Shown here in pieces: positions 1-6,022 of a stretch of DNA of 10,735 nt. Within the stretch, counting starts at the first letter, position 1; the number at the start of each line of letters is the position of its first letter. The stretch spans positions 1 to 10,735 of the forward strand of contig JAEYUH010000072.1 of NCBI GenBank assembly GCA_023432725.1. The letters are read 5' to 3'. Under the pieces are notes generated by a model that saw only the letters and a program-made list of their open reading frames with translations, did no database searches and had not been told where the DNA came from. The position numbers were made by a program, and so were the translations under genes. The stretch is from Actinomycetes bacterium. GTDB taxonomy: Bacteria; Actinomycetota; Actinomycetes; Propionibacteriales; Propionibacteriaceae.

Positions 1-212
1 AGGCCGTGGGAGCGGTAGCAGTACAGGGTGCCCGGCTCGGCGAACAGGTCTCGGGTGTGGGGACGGGGGCCCCGCACCGCGTGGGCCGCCAGGTCGTCGG
101 TGCCGTCGTAGGCCTCGACCTCGGTGAGCCGCACCACCACGTCGTCCTGGCGCAACCGGCAGCCGAGCAGGCGCCGGGCCACCTCGACGGGTCCTGCGGT
201 CAGGTCGATCAC
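1..212 (-). CDS. mpg: DNA-3-methyladenine glycosylase (AAG/MPG family), 5' part, runs off left edge
   Basis: Base-excision-repair glycosylase that removes alkylated purines such as 3-methyladenine from DNA. About 70 residues are visible on the reverse strand. They match the N-terminus of the AAG/MPG family: VARRLLGC near residue 11, then LTEVEAY, in which the second Glu is the expected catalytic base followed by the conserved Tyr. After these come AAHAVRG and the PGTLYCYRSHG stretch, which corresponds to PGxxYVYxxYG in relatives. The rest lies beyond position 1. I chose GTG at 212-210 because homology begins almost at once after it. An in-frame ATG at 260-258 would add 16 residues, including a rare TTA codon, and would run across the promoter of the divergent lipoprotein gene, so it is less likely. 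No clear Shine-Dalgarno precedes the GTG. CACACT lies six bases upstream, so a leaderless start is possible but weakly supported. Confidence 0.85.
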   Translation of the reverse strand, partial: MIDLTAGPVEVARRLLGCRLRQDDVVVRLTEVEAYDGTDDLAAHAVRGPRPHTRDLFAEPGTLYCYRSHG

Positions 213-245
213 CCGCCCAGTGTGCCCGGCCGGCACCGGCCGCGC

Positions 246-251
246 TAACCT
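246..251 (+). promoter_or_regulatory. -10 hexamer TAACCT, leaderless promoter of the lipoprotein gene
   Basis: TAACCT fits the actinobacterial -10 pattern TANNNT. Exactly seven bases separate it from the ATG at 259-261, so transcription would begin at or next to the start codon. No Shine-Dalgarno sequence lies before that ATG, which agrees with a leaderless mRNA. No good -35 is visible; the region where it would lie overlaps the beginning of the divergent glycosylase gene. Confidence 0.55.
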
Positions 252-258
252 CACTGGC

Positions 259-1230
259 ATGCCGCTGCCACGCCCCGGGAACCTTCTCGCGGGCTGTGCT
301 GCGCTCCTCGCGGCGGCGCTGCTGGCCGGCTGCCAGCCCATGCCTGCCGGGCCGACGACCGCACCCAACGCTCCGGTGACGAGCTCGCCGCCGGCGGCCT
401 CCCCGTCCCCCACCCCCCTCGACCTGACGCTGCCGCACCGGGCCCGCCAGATGGTGGGGCGCCTGCTGGCCGCCGCCGGCGAGGGCGAGCTCATCATGGT
501 GGCGGTGACCTCCGAGACCGCCACGATCAGCGTGCTCGGCCCGGACGGCGGCGAGCCCGCCACCTGGGCCTACCGCGACGGCAAGATCCAGCAGGTCGAC
601 AGCGACCTGCAGTATGTAGACCAGGCCAGCTTCGAGATCGACGACTTCGACATCTCCGACCTCGGCCGGCTGTTCCGGGTGGCTGCGGCGCTCTCCGGCT
701 CGACGCAGCAGCAGACCCTCCAGATCGTCGACTACTCAGGGGGTCGCGTGGTGATGACCGTCACCACCAACCCCGAGTCGCGGACCGTCTTCTTCAATCC
801 CGACGGCACCCTGCTGAGCGAGCTGAACTACCACACCGAGAAGGGCGTCACCGACGGCCTCGGTGTCGTGCTGGAAGGGATGGTCGCGGTCCAGCGCGTC
901 GGCGTCGACTCCGCGACGGGGGCGTGGGTGGAGTACCGCGGGCCGGAGTCGACCACCATCCACCGCCAGCGCCCGGCGAAGGTCCCCGTCACCACGGTGA
1001 GCCGCGACGAGGTGCTCGACCTCGACGGGTTCGCGGCCGGTACCGTCGACCCCGGCGCGATCTGGCGCGTGGTCGAGCGAGAACTGGCCGGCGAAGACCT
1101 GCCGAAGGACGTGCCGTGGCGGGTGACTATCGACGACCGCAGCGAGACCGGCACCCCGCGGATGTACTTCACCGTCGGTGCCGACGAGTTCGCCACCGAC
1201 CTGGCGGGGTCCCCGATCAGGGAACCCTGA
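259..1230 (+). CDS. Predicted exported lipoprotein of unknown function
   Basis: 323 residues. It starts with a lipoprotein signal peptide: one Arg in the n-region, a Leu/Ala-rich core, and lipobox LAGC with Cys25 as the predicted lipidated residue. A Pro/Ala/Ser/Thr linker follows to about residue 55, typical of surface-tethered proteins. The remaining ~265 residues look like a soluble, mixed alpha/beta domain rich in Thr, Val and Asp, with no second membrane segment and no catalytic motif I recognise. The last third (from VSRDEVLDLDGF) may be a separate repeat or subdomain. I do not recognise the family and assign no function. The reading frame is open upstream to position 124, but that part is antisense to the glycosylase gene. 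The start at 259 is set by the signal peptide and the -10 box seven bases upstream. The gene ends inside an inverted repeat that it shares with the convergent methyltransferase gene. Confidence 0.88.
   Translation: MPLPRPGNLLAGCAALLAAALLAGCQPMPAGPTTAPNAPVTSSPPAASPSPTPLDLTLPHRARQMVGRLLAAAGEGELIMVAVTSETATISVLGPDGGEPATWAYRDGKIQQVDSDLQYVDQASFEIDDFDISDLGRLFRVAAALSGSTQQQTLQIVDYSGGRVVMTVTTNPESRTVFFNPDGTLLSELNYHTEKGVTDGLGVVLEGMVAVQRVGVDSATGAWVEYRGPESTTIHRQRPAKVPVTTVSRDEVLDLDGFAAGTVDPGAIWRVVERELAGEDLPKDVPWRVTIDDRSETGTPRMYFTVGADEFATDLAGSPIREP
1217..1230. repeat. Inverted repeat TCAGGG-AA-CCCTGA containing both convergent stop codons
   Basis: The two 6-base arms are perfect complements around AA. The right arm ends in the TGA of the + strand lipoprotein gene, and the left arm read on the - strand ends in the TGA of the methyltransferase gene. 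The repeat therefore spans exactly the 14-bp overlap of the two genes. With a two-base loop it would be a strained hairpin, so a role as terminator is unproven. Confidence 0.6.
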
Positions 1231-2299
1231 CCACGTCAGCGTGAGCGGGCGGCTGCCCGACCGCTTCCTGCATCGCCGCCAGCAGGTGCTCCGGCGCGCT
1301 CACGAGCAGGTACTCGGTAGTCCTCTCGTGGCCCTGGGTACCGACCTTGACCCCGTTCGGGGAGTAGATCCCGATCGCCGAGCCGATGTAGCGGCGGGTG
1401 TCGAACGCGAGCACCCCCACCGGGTGGCCACGGACCGTCATCATCTCCTGCAGCGCCTCGATCGGCAGGAACCCCTCGGCGCTGAACGAGACCACGACCA
1501 CGCCGGCGCGCACCTGCGCGATCACCTCGGCCAGCGCGGCGGGCATCCGCAGCCGGGAGTTGAAGTCACTGCGTCCGGCTGCCTCCCTGGCATCGATGCG
1601 CTTGCAGGCGACGCCGTAGTGGGCCGGTGCGTCCCAGCGCACCAGGGTCTCCCAGACGTGGTAGTTGGCGAAGTACCGGTGCTGGTTGTAGGGCGGGTCG
1701 AGGTAGGCCAGGTCGACGGCGGGCACTTGCCCGACGGCGACCCTGACATCACTGCGCAGCGCCCGCCCCGTCCCGGGGGTGAGGACGGGGGCCCGCATCC
1801 GCAGCGGCCGCAGCGCCCTGGGCGCCCACTGCTTGAGGTAGGCCATCTGGAGGCCCACCGTGGAGTCCACCGCGTCAGCGGCCTCCAGCAGCGCGGTGAG
1901 CAGCAGGGGGCGCAGTGGCCCGTCGGGGTAGAGGTCGTCGATCCCCTGGCGGATGGCGTCGATCCGCATCGCGTTGGTGGGGTGGAAGTAGCGGGCTCGC
2001 TCGGCGAACACCTCGGTCACGTAGCCGCGCCGGTCGGGCAGGGCGGCCAGCCTGCCGAGCGCCTGTTCGACCTCGGCGGGGTCGACGCTGTCCGCGGGGG
2101 TCTCCACATAGCACTGGGCCAGCACCTCGGAGTAGGAGGCGGTGTCGACGGCGGTGACGTGGACCCCCCTGCGGCAGAACTCCTGGGCCACCCGGGTGGT
2201 GCCGGTGAACAGGTCGAGCGCGGTCCGGGCGCCGGACGCGTCCAGCAAGGCGCCCAGCTCAGCGACCAGTCGGCGCTTGGAGCCCAGGTACTTGATCAC
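1217..2299 (-). CDS. D12-class DNA adenine-N6 methyltransferase
   Basis: Transfers a methyl group from S-adenosylmethionine to the N6 of adenine in DNA; the recognition site cannot be read from the sequence. The 360-residue protein has the D12 (alpha-class) motif order: KYLGSK at residues 3-8 (motif X, at the N-terminus), DLFTGTTRV at 29-37 (motif I, cofactor loop), Asp52 in a VDTASYS context, and catalytic DPPY at 201-204 (motif IV). The start is GTG at 2299, because motif X must lie at the N-terminus. Longer in-frame readings only add low-complexity sequence antisense to nothing but overlapping the upstream peptidase gene. The GTG overlaps the peptidase stop codon as GTGA, which points to translational coupling. 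No restriction endonuclease gene is visible nearby, so within this window it is a solitary methyltransferase. Other possibilities are half of a type II system split elsewhere or a phage remnant, but composition matches its neighbours. Confidence 0.9.
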   Translation of the reverse strand: MIKYLGSKRRLVAELGALLDASGARTALDLFTGTTRVAQEFCRRGVHVTAVDTASYSEVLAQCYVETPADSVDPAEVEQALGRLAALPDRRGYVTEVFAERARYFHPTNAMRIDAIRQGIDDLYPDGPLRPLLLTALLEAADAVDSTVGLQMAYLKQWAPRALRPLRMRAPVLTPGTGRALRSDVRVAVGQVPAVDLAYLDPPYNQHRYFANYHVWETLVRWDAPAHYGVACKRIDAREAAGRSDFNSRLRMPAALAEVIAQVRAGVVVVSFSAEGFLPIEALQEMMTVRGHPVGVLAFDTRRYIGSAIGIYSPNGVKVGTQGHERTTEYLLVSAPEHLLAAMQEAVGQPPAHADVVRVP

Positions 2300-3162
2300 G
2301 CCTTGCCGAGCGCACCGTCGGCGAAGGTGTCGCACTGGTCGGGGCTGCCGCTGCGGTAGCCACGGGCCAGCCAGAACTTGCGCTGCTCCGACGAGCCGTG
2401 GGTCCACGACTCCGGCGACACCTGGCCGGTGGAGGCCTCCTGGATCCGGTCGTCGCCGACCGCCTTCGCCGCGTCGGCAGCACGCAGGATGTCGTCCTGG
2501 GTGATCGCCTCGATCGGCGAGGCGGGGTCGCTGGCGGCGTTGGCGAACCACACCCCTGCGAAGCAGTCGGCCTGCAGTTCGAGCCTCACCTGCGGCGAGG
2601 TGGGCCCGGTCTGCTGGCCCGCAGCCTGGACCTGGTCGAGGGTCCCGATCAGGTTGGAGATGTGGTGACCGTACTCGTGCGCGATCACGTAGGCCTCGGC
2701 GGCGTCCCCACCGGCGGCGCCCAGCCGACCCTCCAGCATCTGGTCGAAGAAGCCGGTGTCGAGGTAGATGGTCTGGTCGGCGGGGCAGTAGAACGGGCCG
2801 ACGGCCGAGGTGGCGGTGCCGCAGGCGGTTGCCTGCTGGCCCGTGAAGGTGACGGTCTTCGTCTCCTGGTAGGACTCAAGCTGCGTCGCCCAGAACGCCT
2901 GGATCGAGTTCGTGTAGGCCACGAACCGGCAGTCGCGGTTGGCCTCGATGTCGGAGCCCTTGCGGCACTCGGCGTACGGGTTCTCCCCCTGCTGCGGCCC
3001 GGCCGGGGCCCCGCCGAGCAGGGCGCCGGGATCGAAGCCGAAGACCAGGGCGAGGATGAGGACGACGATGCCGGCACCGCCGCCGAGCGCGATTCCGCCT
3101 CCCCGCGAGCCGCCCGAACCCATCTGCGAGCTGTCGAGCCTGGCGCCGGAACGGTACTGCAT
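2296..3162 (-). CDS. Membrane-anchored putative neutral zinc metallopeptidase (YpfJ/PF04228 type)
   Basis: 288 residues. The N-terminus is Gly/Ser-rich and is followed by one membrane segment (about 29-43), then a Pro/Gly linker and a large domain predicted to lie outside the membrane. The zinc-binding signature HEYGHH sits at 162-167, with Glu163 the expected catalytic residue. RLELQADCFAGVW (193-205) carries the acidic third-ligand candidates Glu195 and Asp199. Six cysteines (66, 78, 114, 126, 200, 277) all lie beyond the membrane segment and could form disulfides. Length and layout are those of the YpfJ family, whose substrates are not established. The ATG at 3162 is preceded four bases upstream by a strong AGGAGG on the - strand. 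It is the first gene of a two-gene unit with the adenine methyltransferase (4-bp GTGA overlap). The association looks positional rather than functional. Confidence 0.92.
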   Translation of the reverse strand: MQYRSGARLDSSQMGSGGSRGGGIALGGGAGIVVLILALVFGFDPGALLGGAPAGPQQGENPYAECRKGSDIEANRDCRFVAYTNSIQAFWATQLESYQETKTVTFTGQQATACGTATSAVGPFYCPADQTIYLDTGFFDQMLEGRLGAAGGDAAEAYVIAHEYGHHISNLIGTLDQVQAAGQQTGPTSPQVRLELQADCFAGVWFANAASDPASPIEAITQDDILRAADAAKAVGDDRIQEASTGQVSPESWTHGSSEQRKFWLARGYRSGSPDQCDTFADGALGKA

Positions 3163-3190
3163 TCTGCCTCCTCAGCCGGGGGTGCCCCTG

Positions 3191-3196
3191 AGCATA
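3191..3196 (-). promoter_or_regulatory. Candidate -10 box TATGCT for the metallopeptidase/methyltransferase unit
   Basis: On the - strand TATGCT fits TANNNT and lies 28 bases before the metallopeptidase ATG, leaving room for a short 5' leader with the AGGAGG ribosome site. The -35 region is poor. The 84-bp divergent gap must hold promoters for both this unit and the Nudix gene. Confidence 0.4.
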
Positions 3197-3211
3197 GCCC
3201 GGGGAGCCTGT

Positions 3212-3240
3212 TTGGTTTCGTACCCCGGCTCGGCCATCAT
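3212..3240 (+). promoter_or_regulatory. Candidate promoter of the Nudix gene (TTGGTT, 17 bp, CATCAT)
   Basis: TTGGTT at 3212-3217 and CATCAT at 3235-3240 are separated by the ideal 17 bases. The ATG of the Nudix gene begins six bases after the -10 element. No Shine-Dalgarno is present, so a leaderless transcript is likely. The -10 element matches the consensus only at the key A2 and T6 positions. Confidence 0.35.
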
Positions 3241-3246
3241 GAACCG

Positions 3247-3960
3247 ATGCGGATCATCGGTGTCGAGGTTGCCGGAGGTGCACCCGTCTTCAGCCGGGTG
3301 CTGCCGCACGGTGCCGATCCGCACCGGCTGGCCTGGGAACGCGGGTACCGGATCATCCGGCCGCTCTCGGTGAGCGGCCACGCTCCCGACCTCTCGCTCA
3401 TGCTCCAGGTGGCGCGGCACGGCCGCCGGGTGAACCATCGCGCGGTCCCCCGCACCAGGTCGACCGACCCCGGCCTCGAACTCACCGCCGACATCACCCC
3501 GGTGGTGCGTCAGCGGCTGGCCGCCTATGCGATCACGCTCTCCCCGCTCGGCATTCTCGCCACCCAGTTCTCCGACAAGACGGCGGTGCCGGGGATGTGG
3601 GGGCTGCCCGGCGGTGGCATCGACGACGGCGAGGCACCCGCGCAGGCTGTGGTGCGTGAGGTGGACGAGGAGACCGGCCAACTGCTGGAGATCTCGCACC
3701 TGCTCGATGTGCAGACCGACCACTGGATCGGACGCTCCCCCACCGGCCTGGTCGAGGACTTCCACGCCGTCCGGATCATCTTCGCCGGACGCTGTGCCGC
3801 ACCGACCGAGCCCGTCGTCCACGACATCGGGGGGACGACGGCAGCGGCCGCCTGGGTGCCGCTGGTGCGCTGGGCGTCGCTGCCCTGGTCGTCCAGCGCC
3901 CGCTCACTGCTCGAGCGGCACCTGCAGGTGGTCGCCGACGCCTGGCGGGCGGCCGGATAG
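3247..3960 (+). CDS. Nudix hydrolase with ~95-residue N-terminal region
   Basis: 237 residues, probably cytoplasmic. The family hydrolyses nucleoside diphosphates linked to another group (oxidised nucleotides, sugar nucleotides, NADH and others); the substrate here cannot be told. The Nudix domain begins near residue 92. The Nudix box is complete from Gly123 to about residue 146: Gly123, Glu129, Arg137-Glu138, Glu141-Glu142 and Gly144, in the order GX5EX7REUXEEXGU. The last position, usually hydrophobic, is Gln145, but Leu146 follows. The first ~90 residues, which precede the domain, are not a known module to me. They are basic and contain MLQVARHGRRVNHRAV (51-66). The start at 3247 is the first ATG in frame after the intergenic region. 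An out-of-frame ATG eight bases earlier gives an unlikely protein. The gene is divergent from the metallopeptidase and convergent with the Bax-inhibitor-like gene. It appears to be transcribed alone. Confidence 0.9.
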   Translation: MRIIGVEVAGGAPVFSRVLPHGADPHRLAWERGYRIIRPLSVSGHAPDLSLMLQVARHGRRVNHRAVPRTRSTDPGLELTADITPVVRQRLAAYAITLSPLGILATQFSDKTAVPGMWGLPGGGIDDGEAPAQAVVREVDEETGQLLEISHLLDVQTDHWIGRSPTGLVEDFHAVRIIFAGRCAAPTEPVVHDIGGTTAAAAWVPLVRWASLPWSSSARSLLERHLQVVADAWRAAG

Positions 3961-3965
3961 CACAA

Positions 3966-3995
3966 CGCGGCCCACGGCCGGAGCCGTGGGCCGCG
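3966..3995. terminator. Bidirectional hairpin terminator between convergent genes
   Basis: CGCGGCCCACGGC (3966-3978) and GCCGTGGGCCGCG (3983-3995) form a perfect 13-bp stem with a 4-base loop, CGGA. The hairpin starts six bases after the Nudix stop and lies ten bases beyond the stop of the convergent Bax-inhibitor-like gene. There is no U-tract on either strand, as is common for actinobacterial terminators. Confidence 0.75.
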
Positions 3996-4005
3996 AAGCG
4001 TCAGG

Positions 4006-4860
4006 TCAGCGGCGGAAGTAGGACAGGATCCGCAGGATCTCGATGTACAGCCACACCAGGGTCACGGTGAGACCGAAGGCGCCTCGCCAGGACTCGCTGG
4101 CCGGTGCCCGCATCGCGATTCCGCGCTCGATGAAGTCGAAGTCGAGGATCAGGTTGAACACCGCGAGCCCAACACCGACGGCTGACGCGAGCAGCGCGAT
4201 CCAGCTCACCTGGCCGGTGACCGAGATGATGCCCATGTCGATGCCGAACAGCGACAGCACGAGGTTCACCAGCAGCACGCCGGCGTAGGCCATCGTCCCG
4301 ATCACCACCATCTGGCGGAACTTGTTCGTGACCCGGATCCGGAAGAACTTGTACGCGGCGAGGGTGGCGCCGGCGGCGACGAAGGTGCCCATCACGGCAG
4401 GGATCACGATGCCGGGGTAGATCATCTCGAAGACGAGACTGATCGCGCCGAGGAAGACGCCCTCGATGGCGGCGTACGCCAGCACGAAGCCGGGCTTGAT
4501 CTGGCGGCGGAAGCTCACCAGCAGGACGACTCCGAAGGAGACGAGGGCGCCGACGATCATGGCCGGCTGGAGCAGCGAGAAGGGGATTGTCCCCGAGGTG
4601 AAGCCTACGAAGGTGAGTGCGGCGACGAGGATGACCGTTCCGAGCGTGATCGCCGACTTGGTGATCACGTCGTCGATGGTCATCACATCGGCAGGAGCCT
4701 GCTGGACGGGCGGCTGGACCGGCTGGCCGTACTGCTGCTGCGCGTACGGGTCGTAGCCGGGCATCCCGGGCTGCCCGGGGTACTGCGGGCCCGGCGGGTA
4801 GGTGGCCTGGGGCGGCTGGGCCCACTCGGCCTTCGTGAGAACCGGGTTGCTGCTCTGCAT
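4006..4860 (-). CDS. Bax inhibitor-1/YccA family membrane protein (actinobacterial type)
   Basis: 284 residues, integral membrane protein. The opening SNPVLTKAEW and a Pro/Gln/Tyr/Gly-rich cytoplasmic tail to about residue 58 are typical of the actinobacterial branch (PF12811/COG4760). After MTIDDVITKSA come about seven hydrophobic segments, roughly at 70-87, 95-116, 124-144, 148-170, 182-202, 210-232 and 255-280. Relatives in other organisms are calcium-leak channels or modulators of membrane proteases; the role in actinobacteria is not settled. ATG at 4860 was chosen because AGGAGG stands ten bases upstream and the SNPV motif follows directly. An in-frame ATG at 4910 has no ribosome site. 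The gene is last in the - strand series, 124 bp after the tRNA, and probably has its own promoter. Its 3' end is bounded by the hairpin at 3966-3995. Confidence 0.92.
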   Translation of the reverse strand: MQSSNPVLTKAEWAQPPQATYPPGPQYPGQPGMPGYDPYAQQQYGQPVQPPVQQAPADVMTIDDVITKSAITLGTVILVAALTFVGFTSGTIPFSLLQPAMIVGALVSFGVVLLVSFRRQIKPGFVLAYAAIEGVFLGAISLVFEMIYPGIVIPAVMGTFVAAGATLAAYKFFRIRVTNKFRQMVVIGTMAYAGVLLVNLVLSLFGIDMGIISVTGQVSWIALLASAVGVGLAVFNLILDFDFIERGIAMRAPASESWRGAFGLTVTLVWLYIEILRILSYFRR

Positions 4861-4909
4861 GGGGATCTGTCCTCCTGTGGTGGGCGGTGGTTGAGCACCG
4901 TCGACGTCC

Positions 4910-4915
4910 ATGGTA
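4910..4915 (-). promoter_or_regulatory. Candidate -10 box TACCAT of the Bax-inhibitor-1-like gene
   Basis: TACCAT on the - strand matches TANNNT and would give a leader of about 40 bases containing the AGGAGG ribosome site. I see no convincing -35. The box overlaps the unused ATG at 4910. Confidence 0.35.
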
Positions 4916-4945
4916 GGCGACACGGCTGTGAGTTCCCTGTGGCGC

Positions 4946-4959
4946 CGCGGCCGTCCGCG
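4946..4959 (-). terminator. Weak candidate terminator hairpin downstream of the tRNA
   Basis: CGCGG and CCGCG form a 5-bp GC stem with a 4-base loop, 25 bases beyond the encoded CCA of the tRNA gene and upstream of the candidate promoter of the next gene. It is short and has no U-tract, so termination here is only suggested by position. Confidence 0.25.
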
Positions 4960-4984
4960 AGGGGCGAACAGCCTGCCGGCACGG

Positions 4985-5061
4985 TGGTGCCCCCAATGGG
5001 ATTCGAACCCATACTCGAGCGGGTTTAAGCCGCCTGCCTCTACCGGTTGGGCTATGGGGAC
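4985..5061 (-). tRNA. tRNA, anticodon UAA (reads Leu codon UUA), class I body with short variable loop
   Basis: A complete cloverleaf reads on the - strand. The acceptor stem is GTCCCCA/TGGGGGC with one G·U pair. The D arm has a GCC/GGC stem with a GG pair in the loop, and the anticodon stem is GGCGG/CCGCT. The anticodon loop CTTAAAC carries anticodon TAA at 5027-5025. The variable loop has five bases (CGAGT), the T arm is ATGGG-TTCGAAT-CCCAT, the discriminator is A, and CCA is encoded. Tertiary positions are normal for class I: T8-A14, A15-T48, G18G19 with T55C56, and T54-A58. The anticodon predicts leucine, but leucine tRNAs normally have a long class II variable arm, which is absent here. 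Identity is therefore uncertain. It starts 49 bp after the ppx stop. A TAGGCT -10-like box at 5075-5070 (- strand) lies just upstream, which would leave almost no 5' leader, so co-transcription with ppx is equally possible. Confidence 0.93.
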
Positions 5062-5110
5062 CTGGGCCCAGCCTAACGACGGACGCCGAAGGCGACGGGC
5101 TGGCGCGACC

Positions 5111-6022
5111 TCAGGCCACGAGATCACCGATGATGCCGTCGAGGATGTCAGCTTCGCTCACCTGCAGCGGCAGGCCCACCCGCTCCCCGACCCGGGCGCA
5201 GATCAGACCGCCGGCGCAGATCACATCCGCACGCCCCGGCACCATCGTGGGCAGCGCCAGCACCTCGCTGATCGGGAGGTCGAGCAGGCGTGCGGTGAGT
5301 TCGGTGAGATCGTCGCGCTGAGTCACCGAGCCGTGCACCAGCGCCGAGTCGTAGACCGGCAGCCCGAGCGCCAGCGCGGCCAGGCTGGTGGCGGTGCCGC
5401 CCACGCCGACCCAGGAGGCGGCCTCGGCGAAGGCGATCCCCGAGTCGTCCAGCAAGTCGTCGATGTGTGCGGCCGCAGCGGCGACCTCCGCCGCGGTGGG
5501 CGGGTCCGAGGCGAGGAACCGTTCCCGCACCCGAACCGAGCCGATGTCGAGCGAGACCGCGTGCCGCAGGTCGCCACCACTGCCGAGGACCAGTTCGGTG
5601 GAGCCACCCCCGATGTCGACCACCAGGACGGGCTGCGCCAGGTCGCCGAGCCCGCCCACTGCGCCGGTGAAGGAGAGCCGGGCCTCCTCCTGGCCACTGA
5701 TCACCTCGGCCGGCACGCCCACCCGGGCCAGCACCCCGGAGAAGAAGGCGTCGGAGTCGCCGGCGTCGCGCGCCGCGGAGGTCGCCACCACGCGCCGCCG
5801 GGCGACATCGAGCCGTTCCAGAACGGCGGCGTACTCGTCGAAGGCGGCAAGGGTGCGCTCCAGGGCGTCCGGGTGGAACCGTCCGGTGGCGTCGACCCCC
5901 TGGCCGAGCCGGGTGATCCGCAGCGCGCGTTCGACCGGCCGGACGCGTCCGTCGTGCACCTCGGCGACCAGCAGCCGCACCGAGTTGGTGCCGCAGTCGA
6001 TCGCCGCGAGCCGCTCAGCCAC
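5111..6022 (-). CDS. ppx: Ppx/GppA-family phosphatase (exopolyphosphatase or pppGpp phosphohydrolase)
   Basis: 303 residues, cytoplasmic, of the ASKHA fold. It releases terminal phosphate from inorganic polyphosphate and/or converts pppGpp to ppGpp; which activity dominates cannot be told from sequence. The first phosphate loop is AIDCGTNSVRLLVAEV (7-22). SGQEEARLSF (109-118) carries the catalytic Glu. The second phosphate loop is VVDIGGGSTELVLG (134-147), followed by DIGSVRVRERF (159-169). The adenosine/phosphate-binding type motif GVGGTATSLAA lies at 206-216. The length equals the short actinobacterial form: only the two ASKHA lobes, without the C-terminal HD-like domains of E. coli Ppx. 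The start is GTG at 6022, which puts the first phosphate loop at the usual position. It overlaps the end of the DUF501 gene by 8 bp, suggesting coupled translation. The stop is 49 bp before the tRNA. Confidence 0.93.
   Translation of the reverse strand: MAERLAAIDCGTNSVRLLVAEVHDGRVRPVERALRITRLGQGVDATGRFHPDALERTLAAFDEYAAVLERLDVARRRVVATSAARDAGDSDAFFSGVLARVGVPAEVISGQEEARLSFTGAVGGLGDLAQPVLVVDIGGGSTELVLGSGGDLRHAVSLDIGSVRVRERFLASDPPTAAEVAAAAAHIDDLLDDSGIAFAEAASWVGVGGTATSLAALALGLPVYDSALVHGSVTQRDDLTELTARLLDLPISEVLALPTMVPGRADVICAGGLICARVGERVGLPLQVSEADILDGIIGDLVA

Noticed and set aside
61..1800. GGACGGGGGCC occurring near 61 and again near 1783
   Set aside because: Two short G/C-rich copies inside coding regions, with no shared context; expected by chance at this composition.
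1178..2359. A + strand frame of about 390 codons opposite the adenine methyltransferase
   Set aside because: It mirrors the methyltransferase codons and shows no domain, while the - strand protein has complete D12 motifs.
2398..3246. Upstream extension of the Nudix frame
   Set aside because: The extra 283 codons are antisense to the metallopeptidase gene and have no family features; the ATG at 3247 follows a plausible promoter.
5062..5110. Dedicated promoter of the tRNA (TAGGCT at 5075-5070)
   Set aside because: It would start transcription within one or two bases of the mature 5' end, and there is no -35. Processing from a ppx transcript is at least as likely, so it was not listed as a feature.
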